The position numbers were made by a program, and so were the translations under genes. The notes under the pieces were generated by a model. That model was not told the origin of the DNA and made no database searches. It saw nothing but the letters and a program-made list of their open reading frames with translations. DNA of 56,215 bases, from the NCBI GenBank assembly GCA_026645945.1, contig JAPKMO010000012.1, positions 1 through 56,215 on the forward strand, given 5' to 3'. Positions 41,447-50,618 of this stretch are shown here, piece after piece (the first letter of the stretch is position 1; each line of letters starts with the position of its first letter). Origin of the DNA: Anaerolineae bacterium. GTDB taxonomy: Bacteria > Chloroflexota > Anaerolineae > Aggregatilineales > Phototrophicaceae.

Positions 41447-44400
41447 ATGCAGCGAACACATGCCTTTGTGCTGGTATTGATGCTCCTGTTTACGTCCGGC
41501 GTCGTGCTGTCGCAGAGCGTCCCGGCGGGAACGCCGGAGGCGACCGCCGAACCGACGCCGGAAGTCGCCTTCAAGATCGAAAGCGAGATCGGACGCGCAC
41601 TGCCGCGCAAAATCGTTTACGACCCGCAGCGCGAACGCATGGCCGTTGCCGACGCTTACAACCGTCTGCTGCTGGTGAACGCGCTGGATTACGCCACTAT
41701 CGCCGTTTTGTACGAACGCGGCGAATACAACGACATCGCCTTCAGCCATGATGGGCGCTGGCTGGCGGTGGCTTATGGCGACCGGATGGATGTCTGGGAT
41801 ACCGATACGGGCCGGCTGTCGGTTTCGCTCGGTAATCTGAACGCCAAGCGGCTGATCGGCCCGATTCAGTTTTCCGCCCAGGACGAAATCCTGATTTTTT
41901 ACGGCATCTACCCCGCGCCGCGCGCGCTGCGCCAGTCCGAAACCGACACAATCACCTATCCCTGGGTGTGGCATCTGCCGGCTGCCCGGCAGGAAGCGCC
42001 GTCGAGCTTCCCGAACGGCGTCAACGCGGTGCAGATGTTTGATTACCCGTTCGGCTTCGTGCTGTCGCCGGATGATAAGGTGGTGGCGGCGCTGCCCGCC
42101 CGCCTGCGCGTGCTGGATGTGTATACGCTGGCGGTTGAACACGAGATTACCACCGACCGCTACGAGCAGGACCCGCTGCGAGTCTGGTTCAGCCTGCGGG
42201 ATAATACGATTTACACCCGCCCCCTGAGTGGCAATACGCTGCTCCAGGTGGATACACGCCGGGGCGTGCTGGTAGAAATCCCGATGAATGCTGAACTCAC
42301 GCTGGATGACCTGGGGCTGATCGGCGGGCTGGAAGTCGGCTCGATTGCGCGGGTGGTCGGCGGGCAGGCATCGCGGGTGACTGTTCCGCTGCTCCAGGTG
42401 TTCCTGGGATATTATTACCGAGATGAACAAATTTACGGCAATCGCGCGCTGACGGTCACGCTGGTTGATCTGGTTGTGCCGCCGACCGGCACGCAGGATA
42501 ACGTGCGCGCTCTGCTGTTCGTGTACGATGAGTTGAAACGCACCGGCGTGTTTCGCTTCAGCGAGTCCGGCGCGGCGCAGCAGATGGTTTTAAGTCCCGA
42601 TGGCAATCAAATCCTGGTGCGGCGCTATGATGGCGATGAATATATCATCACCTATGATCTGGACACCGGCCAGGAGTTCCGCCGCTTTTTACCGGCGCTG
42701 CGGGCTATCGGCAGCTACAGCCGGACTTCTAAAAACCGCGTGCTGGCTTATGATCTGTCCGGCCAGGTCATCATCAGCGACTTCCAGCGGTTGAAGGCCA
42801 ATACAAACGAAATATTGGCCGAAGACCTGCGCTACTCGCGCAGTTTTGACCGCTTTTTCTGGAGCGACGACAGCCAGAAAATCATTACGCTGGCCGGCAG
42901 CGAGTGGCGCGAATGGAGCGTGGCGACCGGCGAGGTGCTGCGCCGCGAGGTGGTTTACATGAGCGGTTCGATCATCGCCACTTCGCCGGACGGCTACCGC
43001 TATCTGGCACGCTTCGATACCCAGGGTGGCGGCGGCGGCGTGGAAGTTGTGGACATGAGCAGCGGCGAACGATATACCGTTTCCTTCGCGGCCATCCCCG
43101 GCAGCTACGTGGCGGAAGTTTACCCCAACGCTTCCTGGACACGCTTCCTGGTCGTTTACAGCGAAAACCGTTATGGGCCGTATACGCCCGGCAACCAGAT
43201 CGCGCTGTACCATTATCGGGACGGCCTGCGGGCTTTCTTGGCCGGCGACGACCTGCCGCCGGTCGGCCAGCGGTTGTACGGCTGGGTAGACGAAGATACT
43301 GCCTATGTGTACGGCCAGGGAGCGGCCAGCAGCCAGCCGGGGCGGGTTTACGGCGTGGAGTACGCGCCCAGCGGCCTGCCGGCCTGCCTGGAAGCGGCTT
43401 TCCCGCAGCAGGTTGATTCGTTCCTGAAGCTGTGGGAATGGCTGCTGCTGAACCTGCGCGCCGACCAGATGGACGACCTGGCACGGCAGCTTTGCGACAG
43501 CCTGCCGCAGACGGCGGCGGAGGCCGAACAGCGGCTGCTGCCCACGCCCGCGCCGACGGTTTTCGCCGTGACCGGCGTGCCGACGGGGGAGGTGCCGCAG
43601 TGCCTTAAAGACCGTTATCCCGCCGAGGCCGAGGCTTACAGCGATCTGTGGCGGGCGATCACAGCGGGGTCGTCGGAGGCGGAGCGGCAGCGGTTGGCGG
43701 TGCTGCTGTGCGAAGGCATCGGCGAAATCCGCCCACCGCAGGAGTTTGACCCATCGCTTGGCATCACCCTGTTCATCAACGGCGATACCGGCGAACGCGC
43801 CAGCGGCGATTTCCGGTCACCAGTGGTGGAACGCCGCCCGCTGGAGCCGGTTTATGCACTGTTTGAAAAAACCGAAAAACGTTCGCTGGGGACGGCCATC
43901 CTCAGCCGGGATAAACAACTGCTGGCGGCGTCCAGCCTGCCGGGGGAGCTGGTGATTTACCGGCTGATCGTGAGCTACGATACCATCATGGGTTGGGTGA
44001 CGGCCACCGCCGCCGCGCAGCTTGCCGAGGCCAACCTGATCGTCGCCATGCCGTCGCCGTCGCCGACCTACAACCCCATCGGCACGCCGCGCCCGACGCT
44101 GACGCCCACGCCCCGGCAGACGCTTGTGCCGCGCCCGACGGAGTACGTTTTCCCCGACGGCGTGAGGGACATAAGCCTGTGTCCCTCAGAGACGCTGTAC
44201 AGCATCAGCAGCCCTCCAGCGGAATATGACGCCACAGGACGGATGTATGCCGAGGTGTTTGGCGATTACCTGTGGGTGGTTGAGCCGGAGGACGGCACGC
44301 GCCGCGAAGACCCTGACCTGCTCCAGTGTGGACGCGGGGTGCGCTGCCAGTTTTCGCCGGATAAGGCCTGGATTCTGGCCGAAAGTTACGATTATATCTA

Positions 44401-45298
44401 TGTGGTGCGGCCTGATAACAGCGACCCGCGCGTGCTGTGGGACCTGCGAACGCCATACCCACCCACGCCCGTACCGTCTAACCTGTGGTGGTCGGGCGAC
44501 CGCACGCTGGAGTGGCAGGCGCGCATCCCGGTTACGGCAGCGCCGACCAGCGCTGTGTACTACGAACAGGCGTATATCCGCGACGTGATGAATGTTTATC
44601 CCGACCCGCCGCCCTGGATTCCGCGCATCACCATCAATCGGATACCGGCGCAGTTCATCAGCCGGCAGCCGGGCGGCCCCTGGGCGCTGGCTTCGACCAG
44701 CTACAGCACCGGCACGGGATTGGGATATAAATATTACCTGTACAACACCGAAACCGGCGCATACCTTCTGTTCGCGCAGAACGAATACAACGAAATCAAT
44801 TTGTACTGGCATCCATCGGGCGACCGGTTGTTTTACCGCTTCCCGACGAGGAACGGTTACACATCGGCCTATCAGGTGACGTTCCCGGAAAACTCGAATC
44901 GCTACCTAAACCTTGTCCCCGACGGAGTATGGTCGAACGATGGGCGCTACCTGGCGAACAGCACCCGTTCCCGGATACAGCAGATATCCGTGTGGGACAG
45001 CCAGACGGGGCTGTACCGGACCTACTGCCTGCCGGAAACTGGCGCGCGGTTGTATGACGGGCCGTTCGTCTGGTCGCCGGACAGCCGCTATCTGGCGCTG
45101 CTGACCCCGCTGCCGAAAGACGAAGCGCGGGAAGGCGTCGGCCAGCATACGCTGATTCTGAATATCGAAACCGGACAGGTGGTAGACCTGACGACCGGCG
45201 TAACCAATATTTTGATCTGGGCGCAGGAGCCGGGAACTTATGGTGATGGCCGGGTGATGACGCCCACGCCGACCGCCGGCCCAACTACGACGCCCTGA
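41447..45298 (+). CDS. Large exported two-propeller protein with duplicated Cys module
   Basis: The 1283-residue protein has a signal peptide (cut near VLSQS), then a Thr/Pro linker. About residues 45-630 contain WD40-like blades (FSHDGRWLAVAYGDRMDVWD, LSPDGNQILVRRYDGDEYIIT) and about 880-1270 more blades (FSPDKAWILAESYDYIYVV, WSPDSRYLALLTPLP). Between them lie two tandem copies of a 37-residue helical module, C647-C683 and C719-C755, exactly 36 residues apart in each copy and 72 residues in period (CLxxxFP ... LW ... LC). A Pro/Thr linker (PSPSPTYNPIGTPRPTLTPT) precedes the second propeller, and another PTPTAGPTTTP ends the protein. No enzyme motif is seen. Adhesion, scaffolding or a surface sensor are possible roles. 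TAGGAAAACC precedes ATG. Confidence 0.8.
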   Translation: MQRTHAFVLVLMLLFTSGVVLSQSVPAGTPEATAEPTPEVAFKIESEIGRALPRKIVYDPQRERMAVADAYNRLLLVNALDYATIAVLYERGEYNDIAFSHDGRWLAVAYGDRMDVWDTDTGRLSVSLGNLNAKRLIGPIQFSAQDEILIFYGIYPAPRALRQSETDTITYPWVWHLPAARQEAPSSFPNGVNAVQMFDYPFGFVLSPDDKVVAALPARLRVLDVYTLAVEHEITTDRYEQDPLRVWFSLRDNTIYTRPLSGNTLLQVDTRRGVLVEIPMNAELTLDDLGLIGGLEVGSIARVVGGQASRVTVPLLQVFLGYYYRDEQIYGNRALTVTLVDLVVPPTGTQDNVRALLFVYDELKRTGVFRFSESGAAQQMVLSPDGNQILVRRYDGDEYIITYDLDTGQEFRRFLPALRAIGSYSRTSKNRVLAYDLSGQVIISDFQRLKANTNEILAEDLRYSRSFDRFFWSDDSQKIITLAGSEWREWSVATGEVLRREVVYMSGSIIATSPDGYRYLARFDTQGGGGGVEVVDMSSGERYTVSFAAIPGSYVAEVYPNASWTRFLVVYSENRYGPYTPGNQIALYHYRDGLRAFLAGDDLPPVGQRLYGWVDEDTAYVYGQGAASSQPGRVYGVEYAPSGLPACLEAAFPQQVDSFLKLWEWLLLNLRADQMDDLARQLCDSLPQTAAEAEQRLLPTPAPTVFAVTGVPTGEVPQCLKDRYPAEAEAYSDLWRAITAGSSEAERQRLAVLLCEGIGEIRPPQEFDPSLGITLFINGDTGERASGDFRSPVVERRPLEPVYALFEKTEKRSLGTAILSRDKQLLAASSLPGELVIYRLIVSYDTIMGWVTATAAAQLAEANLIVAMPSPSPTYNPIGTPRPTLTPTPRQTLVPRPTEYVFPDGVRDISLCPSETLYSISSPPAEYDATGRMYAEVFGDYLWVVEPEDGTRREDPDLLQCGRGVRCQFSPDKAWILAESYDYIYVVRPDNSDPRVLWDLRTPYPPTPVPSNLWWSGDRTLEWQARIPVTAAPTSAVYYEQAYIRDVMNVYPDPPPWIPRITINRIPAQFISRQPGGPWALASTSYSTGTGLGYKYYLYNTETGAYLLFAQNEYNEINLYWHPSGDRLFYRFPTRNGYTSAYQVTFPENSNRYLNLVPDGVWSNDGRYLANSTRSRIQQISVWDSQTGLYRTYCLPETGARLYDGPFVWSPDSRYLALLTPLPKDEAREGVGQHTLILNIETGQVVDLTTGVTNILIWAQEPGTYGDGRVMTPTPTAGPTTTP

Positions 45299-45378
45299 GA
45301 GCGTTTTTTTCCGGCGGGCGCAGCGACGCGCCCCCTGCGTGCGTGAACGGCGAAGATGACAAACGGCGAGAAGAATCT

Positions 45379-46422
45379 ATGCTGAAACGAATATTGCTGC
45401 TTATGCTGGTCTGCGGCGGCCTGATCGCCGGGAAATCGGCGGCGCAAGAACAACCCGTCCAGCCGGAAACCCCACCGGTTTACGTAACTACCCAGGATTA
45501 CACCGCGCTGCGGGCCGGGCCGGGGCGGCACTGGCAGCGGTTGGCGGCGCTGCCCTACGGCGCGACCTACCGCGCCACCGCGCGCACCATTGACGCCGAG
45601 TGGATCCAGATCGCCTACGAGGGCGAACTTGACCCGGACGCGCCTAAACGGTACACCAGGGACGGCGTGACTTACGGCTGGGTGGTTTACTGGCTGCTGG
45701 TATGGTCGGGAGATATTCTGCAACTGCCGATTGACGGCCAGCAGTTCACGCCGACCGCCCGCGCTGCCGGGCCAACGATGGTGCTGTACCCCGATGAGTA
45801 TATGTATGAAGGTGGCGTAGATCCCTCGACGCGGGTGGACAACCCGATGGATACGCCGGTGACGGTAGAAGTTACCGGGCGGCTGGGGTCGCCGGAGAGT
45901 GGATATTTTCTGCTCCAGTTTAAGCTCAACAACCGTTATTACTGGACGGGAACGTGGGCGGTCGGTGTGCCAGGTGGTTACGCGCAGCTCCCGGATGCGG
46001 CCTACCTGTACCCATATGGCCGCTTGCTGCTGGAACTACGCAGCGAACTGAACCGCGCCGGGGGTGTTCTGAGCGACATCGGTGGGCGCTGGCGGGCGCT
46101 GGACGAAGGCCGGACGACCACCTGCAACGCTATCCCGGCGGATTTTGAACTGCGCGAAACCAGCTTTAGCGCGACCGATCTGAACATCGAGCCGATTTAC
46201 CGCCCGATGGCAGAGGCGTTACGCAGCGCCCAGGTCAGCATCAACGCGGCGCTGGCGCGTTTTCGGGATGTGTGCGCCCGGCCCGGCGACCGCCAGGTGC
46301 GCCCGGAGGACATCCACGAAGCCATGCTGGATGTCCGCGAAGCCGAGCGCAGTCTGACGATTGTCCGCACGCTGCTGGTCCCCTTGCAGCGCACCGACCC
46401 GGTGTTCAACCGGGGAGAGTAG
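45379..46422 (+). CDS. Exported SH3b protein, paralogue of the 38.1-kb protein
   Basis: The 347-residue protein starts at ATG before LKRILLLMLVCGG, giving a clean signal peptide (cut near SAAQ); GAGAAG lies upstream. One SH3b module spans about 30-110 (YTALRAGPGRHWQRLAALPYG, WIQIAYEG, YGWVVYWLLVW). A beta-rich middle (about 120-215) follows, and the C-terminal helical domain (about 225-345) has WRALDEGRTTTCN and a second cysteine 50 residues later (FRDVC). That domain is shared with the protein at 38.1 kb. The gene lies 80 bases after the propeller gene on the same strand, so they may act together. Function unknown. Confidence 0.75.
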   Translation: MLKRILLLMLVCGGLIAGKSAAQEQPVQPETPPVYVTTQDYTALRAGPGRHWQRLAALPYGATYRATARTIDAEWIQIAYEGELDPDAPKRYTRDGVTYGWVVYWLLVWSGDILQLPIDGQQFTPTARAAGPTMVLYPDEYMYEGGVDPSTRVDNPMDTPVTVEVTGRLGSPESGYFLLQFKLNNRYYWTGTWAVGVPGGYAQLPDAAYLYPYGRLLLELRSELNRAGGVLSDIGGRWRALDEGRTTTCNAIPADFELRETSFSATDLNIEPIYRPMAEALRSAQVSINAALARFRDVCARPGDRQVRPEDIHEAMLDVREAERSLTIVRTLLVPLQRTDPVFNRGE

Positions 46423-46425
46423 GGG

Positions 46426-47826
46426 TTACACAACCGCTGCGCGGATGCCGAGCATTTCGGCAAAAAGCGCCCAGCGCGCGGCATGGTGGCCTGGGTTCAT
46501 GCACAGGTGATGCGTGCCGCCGGCCTTTAGCCAGCCGTCCAGGCAAGCGCGCACGCCGCCGGTGGGGCGGAACTCGCCGTAAGGCATTTCCAGAATGGGC
46601 ATCACCGGCGAGTCCGGGATGATCTCGCCCTCCGCGATCACCAGATGGAACTGGTCGCGCCCGACCGGCGCCAACGAAACCAGCGTGGCCGGGCCGGGCT
46701 GCAAGCGGAATAACACCGTCGGCGGGTTGTCCATTTTACCGATGCCCAACGGACGGTCAATCAGCCGGGGTTTTTCATCTGCGCGTCCCAGTTTCCAGTT
46801 GCCTTCGCCCATGTGGCTGAGCAGTGTGGTATCGCGGTCGAAGTCCATAGCATACATTTCGGTGAAGTTGCCATTGCCGATGAGCGCGTGGCCGGCGGCC
46901 ACCGCCGCCGCGCTGCATACGTCGCCCTCGCCGCCGTAGCCGTAACCTTCGGCCATCAGGTTAGAGGCCGCCGCCAGCGGCAGAAACTTGAAGCGGCCAT
47001 CTTCTGCAATCGCGCCGAAGTGGGTTGAGTAGGCCGCGTAACCGCCTTCGGCTAGGATTTTCCGCAGCGCGACATGATAACGCGCCGACTCTTCGCGCTG
47101 TTCGGTACTCAGGCGAGGGTCAATCTCGAACCGGCTGTTTTCTTCCTGGATGGCCGCCTGGACTTCGGCAGGCGCGGCGGCCTGCATGGCGCGGTAGAGG
47201 TCGCCGGGCGCGAGGTACTGGATTTCCGGCCCCAGGTTACGAAGAAAGGAGTGTTCGTCTACCCGGATGTCGCCCATGCCTTCCATCGCGTAGCCAAAAA
47301 CGGCGATTTTCATTGTCCTCCAGGCGCTGATCGCTCGCGCTGCACAGGCCCAGTCGGCAAAACGCCGCTTAAATTCCGGCGCGCGCCAATCGTCGGTGAT
47401 GACGGCGAACCGTTTGCCCAGGCGAACCAGGGTATTGGCGGTGTCCTGCGCGCCGTGAATGCCCTGGTTATAGGTCATGTCGCCCATGTCCCAGCGGTCG
47501 GTGATGTTACGCTCCGGCTGGATGTTCGCCAGCAGCAGCGGCAGATCGGTTTTGTCGAACGCGCGGATGGTACGCATGGCCGGGCCGAAGGTGAGCATGA
47601 CGATCATCAGGCCGTCCACCCGCTGGCGTTCGTAATCGGCGATCACTTCCTCGATGTCGGCGCGTGATTTGATCGGTTTGCTGAAAATAATGTCGGCCAC
47701 ATCACCCAGGTGGGCGGCCACCTGGCGCGCATAACCCGCCTGGCGGTCGGTGATGCCGGGCAGCATATCGTCGTAAATGGCCTGCATGATGCCGACCAGT
47801 CCGATGCGGGGTTTTGAGTATTCCAT
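46426..47826 (-). CDS. L-arabinose/L-fucose isomerase superfamily sugar isomerase
   Basis: The 466-residue protein resembles L-arabinose isomerase, which interconverts an aldose and its ketose. Catalytic segments are visible: GYGYGGEGDVCSAAAV (first acid), TEMYAMDFDRDTTLLSHMGEG (second acid and a histidine) and GGTHHLCMNPGHH near the end. ATG before EYSKPRIG has GGAGGAG upstream; a GTG six codons earlier lacks a ribosome site. Last gene of a kinase-aldolase-isomerase unit. The substrate is not settled by sequence: L-arabinose itself would need ribulokinase and an epimerase rather than an FBA-type aldolase. Confidence 0.8.
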   Translation of the reverse strand: MEYSKPRIGLVGIMQAIYDDMLPGITDRQAGYARQVAAHLGDVADIIFSKPIKSRADIEEVIADYERQRVDGLMIVMLTFGPAMRTIRAFDKTDLPLLLANIQPERNITDRWDMGDMTYNQGIHGAQDTANTLVRLGKRFAVITDDWRAPEFKRRFADWACAARAISAWRTMKIAVFGYAMEGMGDIRVDEHSFLRNLGPEIQYLAPGDLYRAMQAAAPAEVQAAIQEENSRFEIDPRLSTEQREESARYHVALRKILAEGGYAAYSTHFGAIAEDGRFKFLPLAAASNLMAEGYGYGGEGDVCSAAAVAAGHALIGNGNFTEMYAMDFDRDTTLLSHMGEGNWKLGRADEKPRLIDRPLGIGKMDNPPTVLFRLQPGPATLVSLAPVGRDQFHLVIAEGEIIPDSPVMPILEMPYGEFRPTGGVRACLDGWLKAGGTHHLCMNPGHHAARWALFAEMLGIRAAVV

Positions 47827-47887
47827 AAACGTATTCTCCTCCACAAAAATTGTTGGTTGTATGGGGTGGATTTTAACCCGCCGTTCT

Positions 47888-48922
47888 TTAATCAGGACTC
47901 CAACGTCCGTAGTTGTACTGTTCCAGGAAAAACTTCATACGGGCGACGACCGCTGCCTGCCAGATGTCGCGGCGTTTTTCTTCGCGCAGGCTGTCCAGGC
48001 GGGGCGCTGCGCCTTCTTCCGCCGATTCAAGTATCTGCGGGCCGATGAGTCCCCGGTCATAGAGGACGCGCAGTTCATCGGCAGGCAGGATGTGGGCCAG
48101 CTCGCTGAGCATATAGCGGGCGACCGCCTGCCCGCCGACGCGCTCGAAAACCGTCCAGACGTTGATTTTAGCGATGCCGTCCGAGGCCAGACGGGGCAGA
48201 TCGCTGTCTGGCAGGCTGGATGAGCCGTGCAGCACGATGCGTTTGCCGATGCGGGCGGTGATGGCCCTGGCGCGTTCGCCGTCGTAGCGGGCAGCGGTGG
48301 CGGTGGCGCGGTGTTCCGTCCCCAGGTCAGGCACGATCAGAAACACGCCGGTCTCGCGGTAGAAGCGTTCGGCCTCCTCCGGCTCGGTCAGCGGCACGTC
48401 GGCATGTTCGACGGCCTGAGCGATTTCGGCCACCGCGCCTTCGACCAGGGTGCGCCCGCGCATTCGCTCGACGAAACGCCGCGTTTTTTCGATGTTTTCG
48501 GCCATCGGCCAGTCGGAGGCGTCGTACATAATGGTCGCGCAGTATTCCGCTGCCTGGTCAAAAAGGCTCTTGTCGGCTTCGGGCTGGCCGTGATCGAAGT
48601 GCAGCATCACCTGTAGATCGGCATACGGGCTGCCAGGCGAAACCATCAGGTTCACGTCATCCACCAGCGCCTTCAAACCCAGCGCGGCGTTTTTGAGGGG
48701 TGTATAGCTGACCAACTGCGGCTCAATGGGATAATTGGCCGTTGCCGAAACGACGATGGGGACGGCCTTTAAACCGTGCTGCTGGCCGAACTCGTGGGCA
48801 GCGTGCAAAATCGCTTCGGTGGTATAGGGGTTCGCGGTACAGAAGTTGGCAAGGCACAGGCCGCAGTCCGCCGCGCGGGCGTAAACGGCGGCCACCTGTT
48901 CGGGGTCGCTGATGAGGGGCAT
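47888..48922 (-). CDS. Class II fructose-bisphosphate-type aldolase
   Basis: This zinc-dependent aldolase of 344 residues has LHFDHG with D110/H111 at the positions of the catalytic Asp and zinc His, ADKSLFDQA, IMYDASDWPMAEN, a zinc region near DLGTEHRA, the phosphate loop LHGSSSLPDSDL and GIAKINVWT. It differs from core FbaA enzymes in the loop after the zinc site, so a ketose 1-phosphate or other bisphosphate is possible. It begins 3 bases after the kinase stop, so they are cotranscribed. Confidence 0.85.
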   Translation of the reverse strand: MPLISDPEQVAAVYARAADCGLCLANFCTANPYTTEAILHAAHEFGQQHGLKAVPIVVSATANYPIEPQLVSYTPLKNAALGLKALVDDVNLMVSPGSPYADLQVMLHFDHGQPEADKSLFDQAAEYCATIMYDASDWPMAENIEKTRRFVERMRGRTLVEGAVAEIAQAVEHADVPLTEPEEAERFYRETGVFLIVPDLGTEHRATATAARYDGERARAITARIGKRIVLHGSSSLPDSDLPRLASDGIAKINVWTVFERVGGQAVARYMLSELAHILPADELRVLYDRGLIGPQILESAEEGAAPRLDSLREEKRRDIWQAAVVARMKFFLEQYNYGRWSPD

Positions 48923-48925
48923 TGT

Positions 48926-50452
48926 TCACACACTTTCTTTGATTTGTTGTAGGGTTTGATGAAAAGGACGGAGCGCTGGATAAAGCGCCCTATACACCCG
49001 TTGGTAGATGGCGTCATAAACGCCGACCTGTTCGGCTGCCGGTTCCACCCGTGTGCTTTCCCGCCGCAGCAATTGCAGTGCCGCCGCCACATCTGGATAA
49101 ACGCCCGCGCCCAGCCCGCCCAGCATGGCCGCCCCCCGGCTGGCCGCCTCGCTGACCTGCGTTACGTTCAGCGCGCGGTTTAAAACCGAGGCTTTGATCT
49201 GCATCCACAGGGCGTTGCGGGTCGCGCCGCCGATGGCGTGAATAGCCTGGAGTTCCGGCACGCCCTCGTAAGCCAGCAGCGACTCCAACATCAAACGGGA
49301 GTCGTAAGCCGTGCCTTCCATGACGGCGCGAAACATGGCTGCCCGACTGGTTTCCGTACTGAGGCCGATGAATGCGCCGCGCGCCAGGGGGTCATCATAG
49401 GGTGGGCTGGCGAGTTGGAGCTGCGGCAGAAAACATAAGCCCTCGCTGCCGGGCGGTACAGCTTCGGCCTCGGCAATCAAAGCGGCGTAATCGCGGCTGT
49501 CGGCCAGCGCCGAGCGGAACCATTCGACGCAGGCCCCGGCGGTGTAGAGCGCGCCGAAAACGTAATATAACCCGGCCACCACATGCGCGCCCTGGGTGTA
49601 ACCCTGGCGTCCCAGGTTGGGAGCGGCCAGCGGTTTTTCCAGCGAGACGAACACCGTCTCCGATGTGCCGAGCGAGTTGAGCGCGACGCCCGGCTGCGTG
49701 ACGCCGGCGGCCAGCGCGCCGCATACGTGGTCATGCCCGCCGGCAGCCACCTGCGCGGTCTCCGGCAGCCCGGTAGCGGCGGCAGCTTCGGGCGTTACTA
49801 CGCCCAACGGCGTACCGCTGGGACAGAGCGGCGCGTACAGGTCGGCGCCGATTCCGGCCTGGGCGAGGATGTCCTGCGACCACTGCCGGCGGGTGATGTC
49901 CAGCGCCAGGGTGCGGGAGGCCAGTGAATAATCGGTGGCCTGCTGGCCGGACAGCCGGAAAGCGATGTAATCGGCTATGTTCAGCCAGCGGACGGCACGA
50001 GCGAAAATGTCCGCCTCGTTCTGTTTGAGCCACAGTAGTTTGCACAGGCCGAAAATCGGTTGCAGGGACAGGCCGGTGACGGCAAACAGGCGGTCTTTGC
50101 CGATGGTCTGGTCAAGCCAGGCGGCCTGGGGGTGGGTGCGCGCGTCGAACCAGGCGATAGCCGGGTAAAGCGGCTGGTTGGCGGCATCCAGCGGCACGCC
50201 CGCCTCGCCCATGCTGGCGACGGCGATGCTGACGATACGCCGGGCGTCCACCTGGGCGGTGGCCTGGCGCAGCGCGGCAGCCGTCGTTTGCCACAGTTCT
50301 TCGGGTTTGTAATATGCCCATCCAGGCTGCGGGCTGTGCGCGGGCGTGGGCAGGCTGGCCTGCGCTACCGGATGCCCATCGGGGGTGAAAATCAAGGCTT
50401 TGATGTTCGTCGTGCCGACATCCAGGCCGGTGAGCAGGGGGTCGCTGGTCAT
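48926..50452 (-). CDS. FGGY-family carbohydrate kinase
   Basis: The 508-residue kinase has the N-terminal nucleotide loop GLDVGTTNIKALIF, the catalytic aspartate region AAGGHDHVCGALAAG, GVALNSLGTSETVF, and the C-terminal ATPase motif AIGGATRNALWMQIKA. The ATG before TSDPLLTGLDVG is preceded by AGGA; the open frame extends 133 codons further without similarity. It phosphorylates a ketose or polyol; xylulokinase, fuculokinase and gluconokinase subtypes cannot be separated by eye. First gene of the sugar module. Confidence 0.9.
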   Translation of the reverse strand: MTSDPLLTGLDVGTTNIKALIFTPDGHPVAQASLPTPAHSPQPGWAYYKPEELWQTTAAALRQATAQVDARRIVSIAVASMGEAGVPLDAANQPLYPAIAWFDARTHPQAAWLDQTIGKDRLFAVTGLSLQPIFGLCKLLWLKQNEADIFARAVRWLNIADYIAFRLSGQQATDYSLASRTLALDITRRQWSQDILAQAGIGADLYAPLCPSGTPLGVVTPEAAAATGLPETAQVAAGGHDHVCGALAAGVTQPGVALNSLGTSETVFVSLEKPLAAPNLGRQGYTQGAHVVAGLYYVFGALYTAGACVEWFRSALADSRDYAALIAEAEAVPPGSEGLCFLPQLQLASPPYDDPLARGAFIGLSTETSRAAMFRAVMEGTAYDSRLMLESLLAYEGVPELQAIHAIGGATRNALWMQIKASVLNRALNVTQVSEAASRGAAMLGGLGAGVYPDVAAALQLLRRESTRVEPAAEQVGVYDAIYQRVYRALYPALRPFHQTLQQIKESV

Positions 50453-50555
50453 GTGGAAGTCCTGGTGGATGAAAATATTTTGACGGTTATTGTACCGCCG
50501 AGGGATGGTGCGGCCAACAGGAATGGTCGCATATGGAATACCCCGTCCAGCAAAA

Positions 50556-50590
50556 AGGCGGGACAGCCGCCTTAAGCGTCCGTCCCGCCT
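50556..50590 (-). terminator. Intrinsic terminator of the molybdenum hydroxylase operon
   Basis: On the minus strand AGGCGGGAC pairs perfectly with GTCCCGCCT across a 17-base loop and is followed by TTTTTG. It lies 29 bases after the stop of the large hydroxylase gene. Confidence 0.85.
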
Positions 50591-50618
50591 CAAACAAAAG
50601 CCGATGGGCTGTTGGCGA

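Noticed and set aside
41072-42430. 452-residue open frame crossing from the Liv-type gene into the propeller gene on the minus strand
   Set aside because: Spans two well-supported genes and the promoter gap; composition is shadow-like.
45285-45308. Intrinsic terminator at the end of the propeller gene (ACGC...GCGT followed by seven T)
   Set aside because: The stem is only 4 bp and overlaps the stop codon, so it is too weak to call, though the T-run is suggestive.
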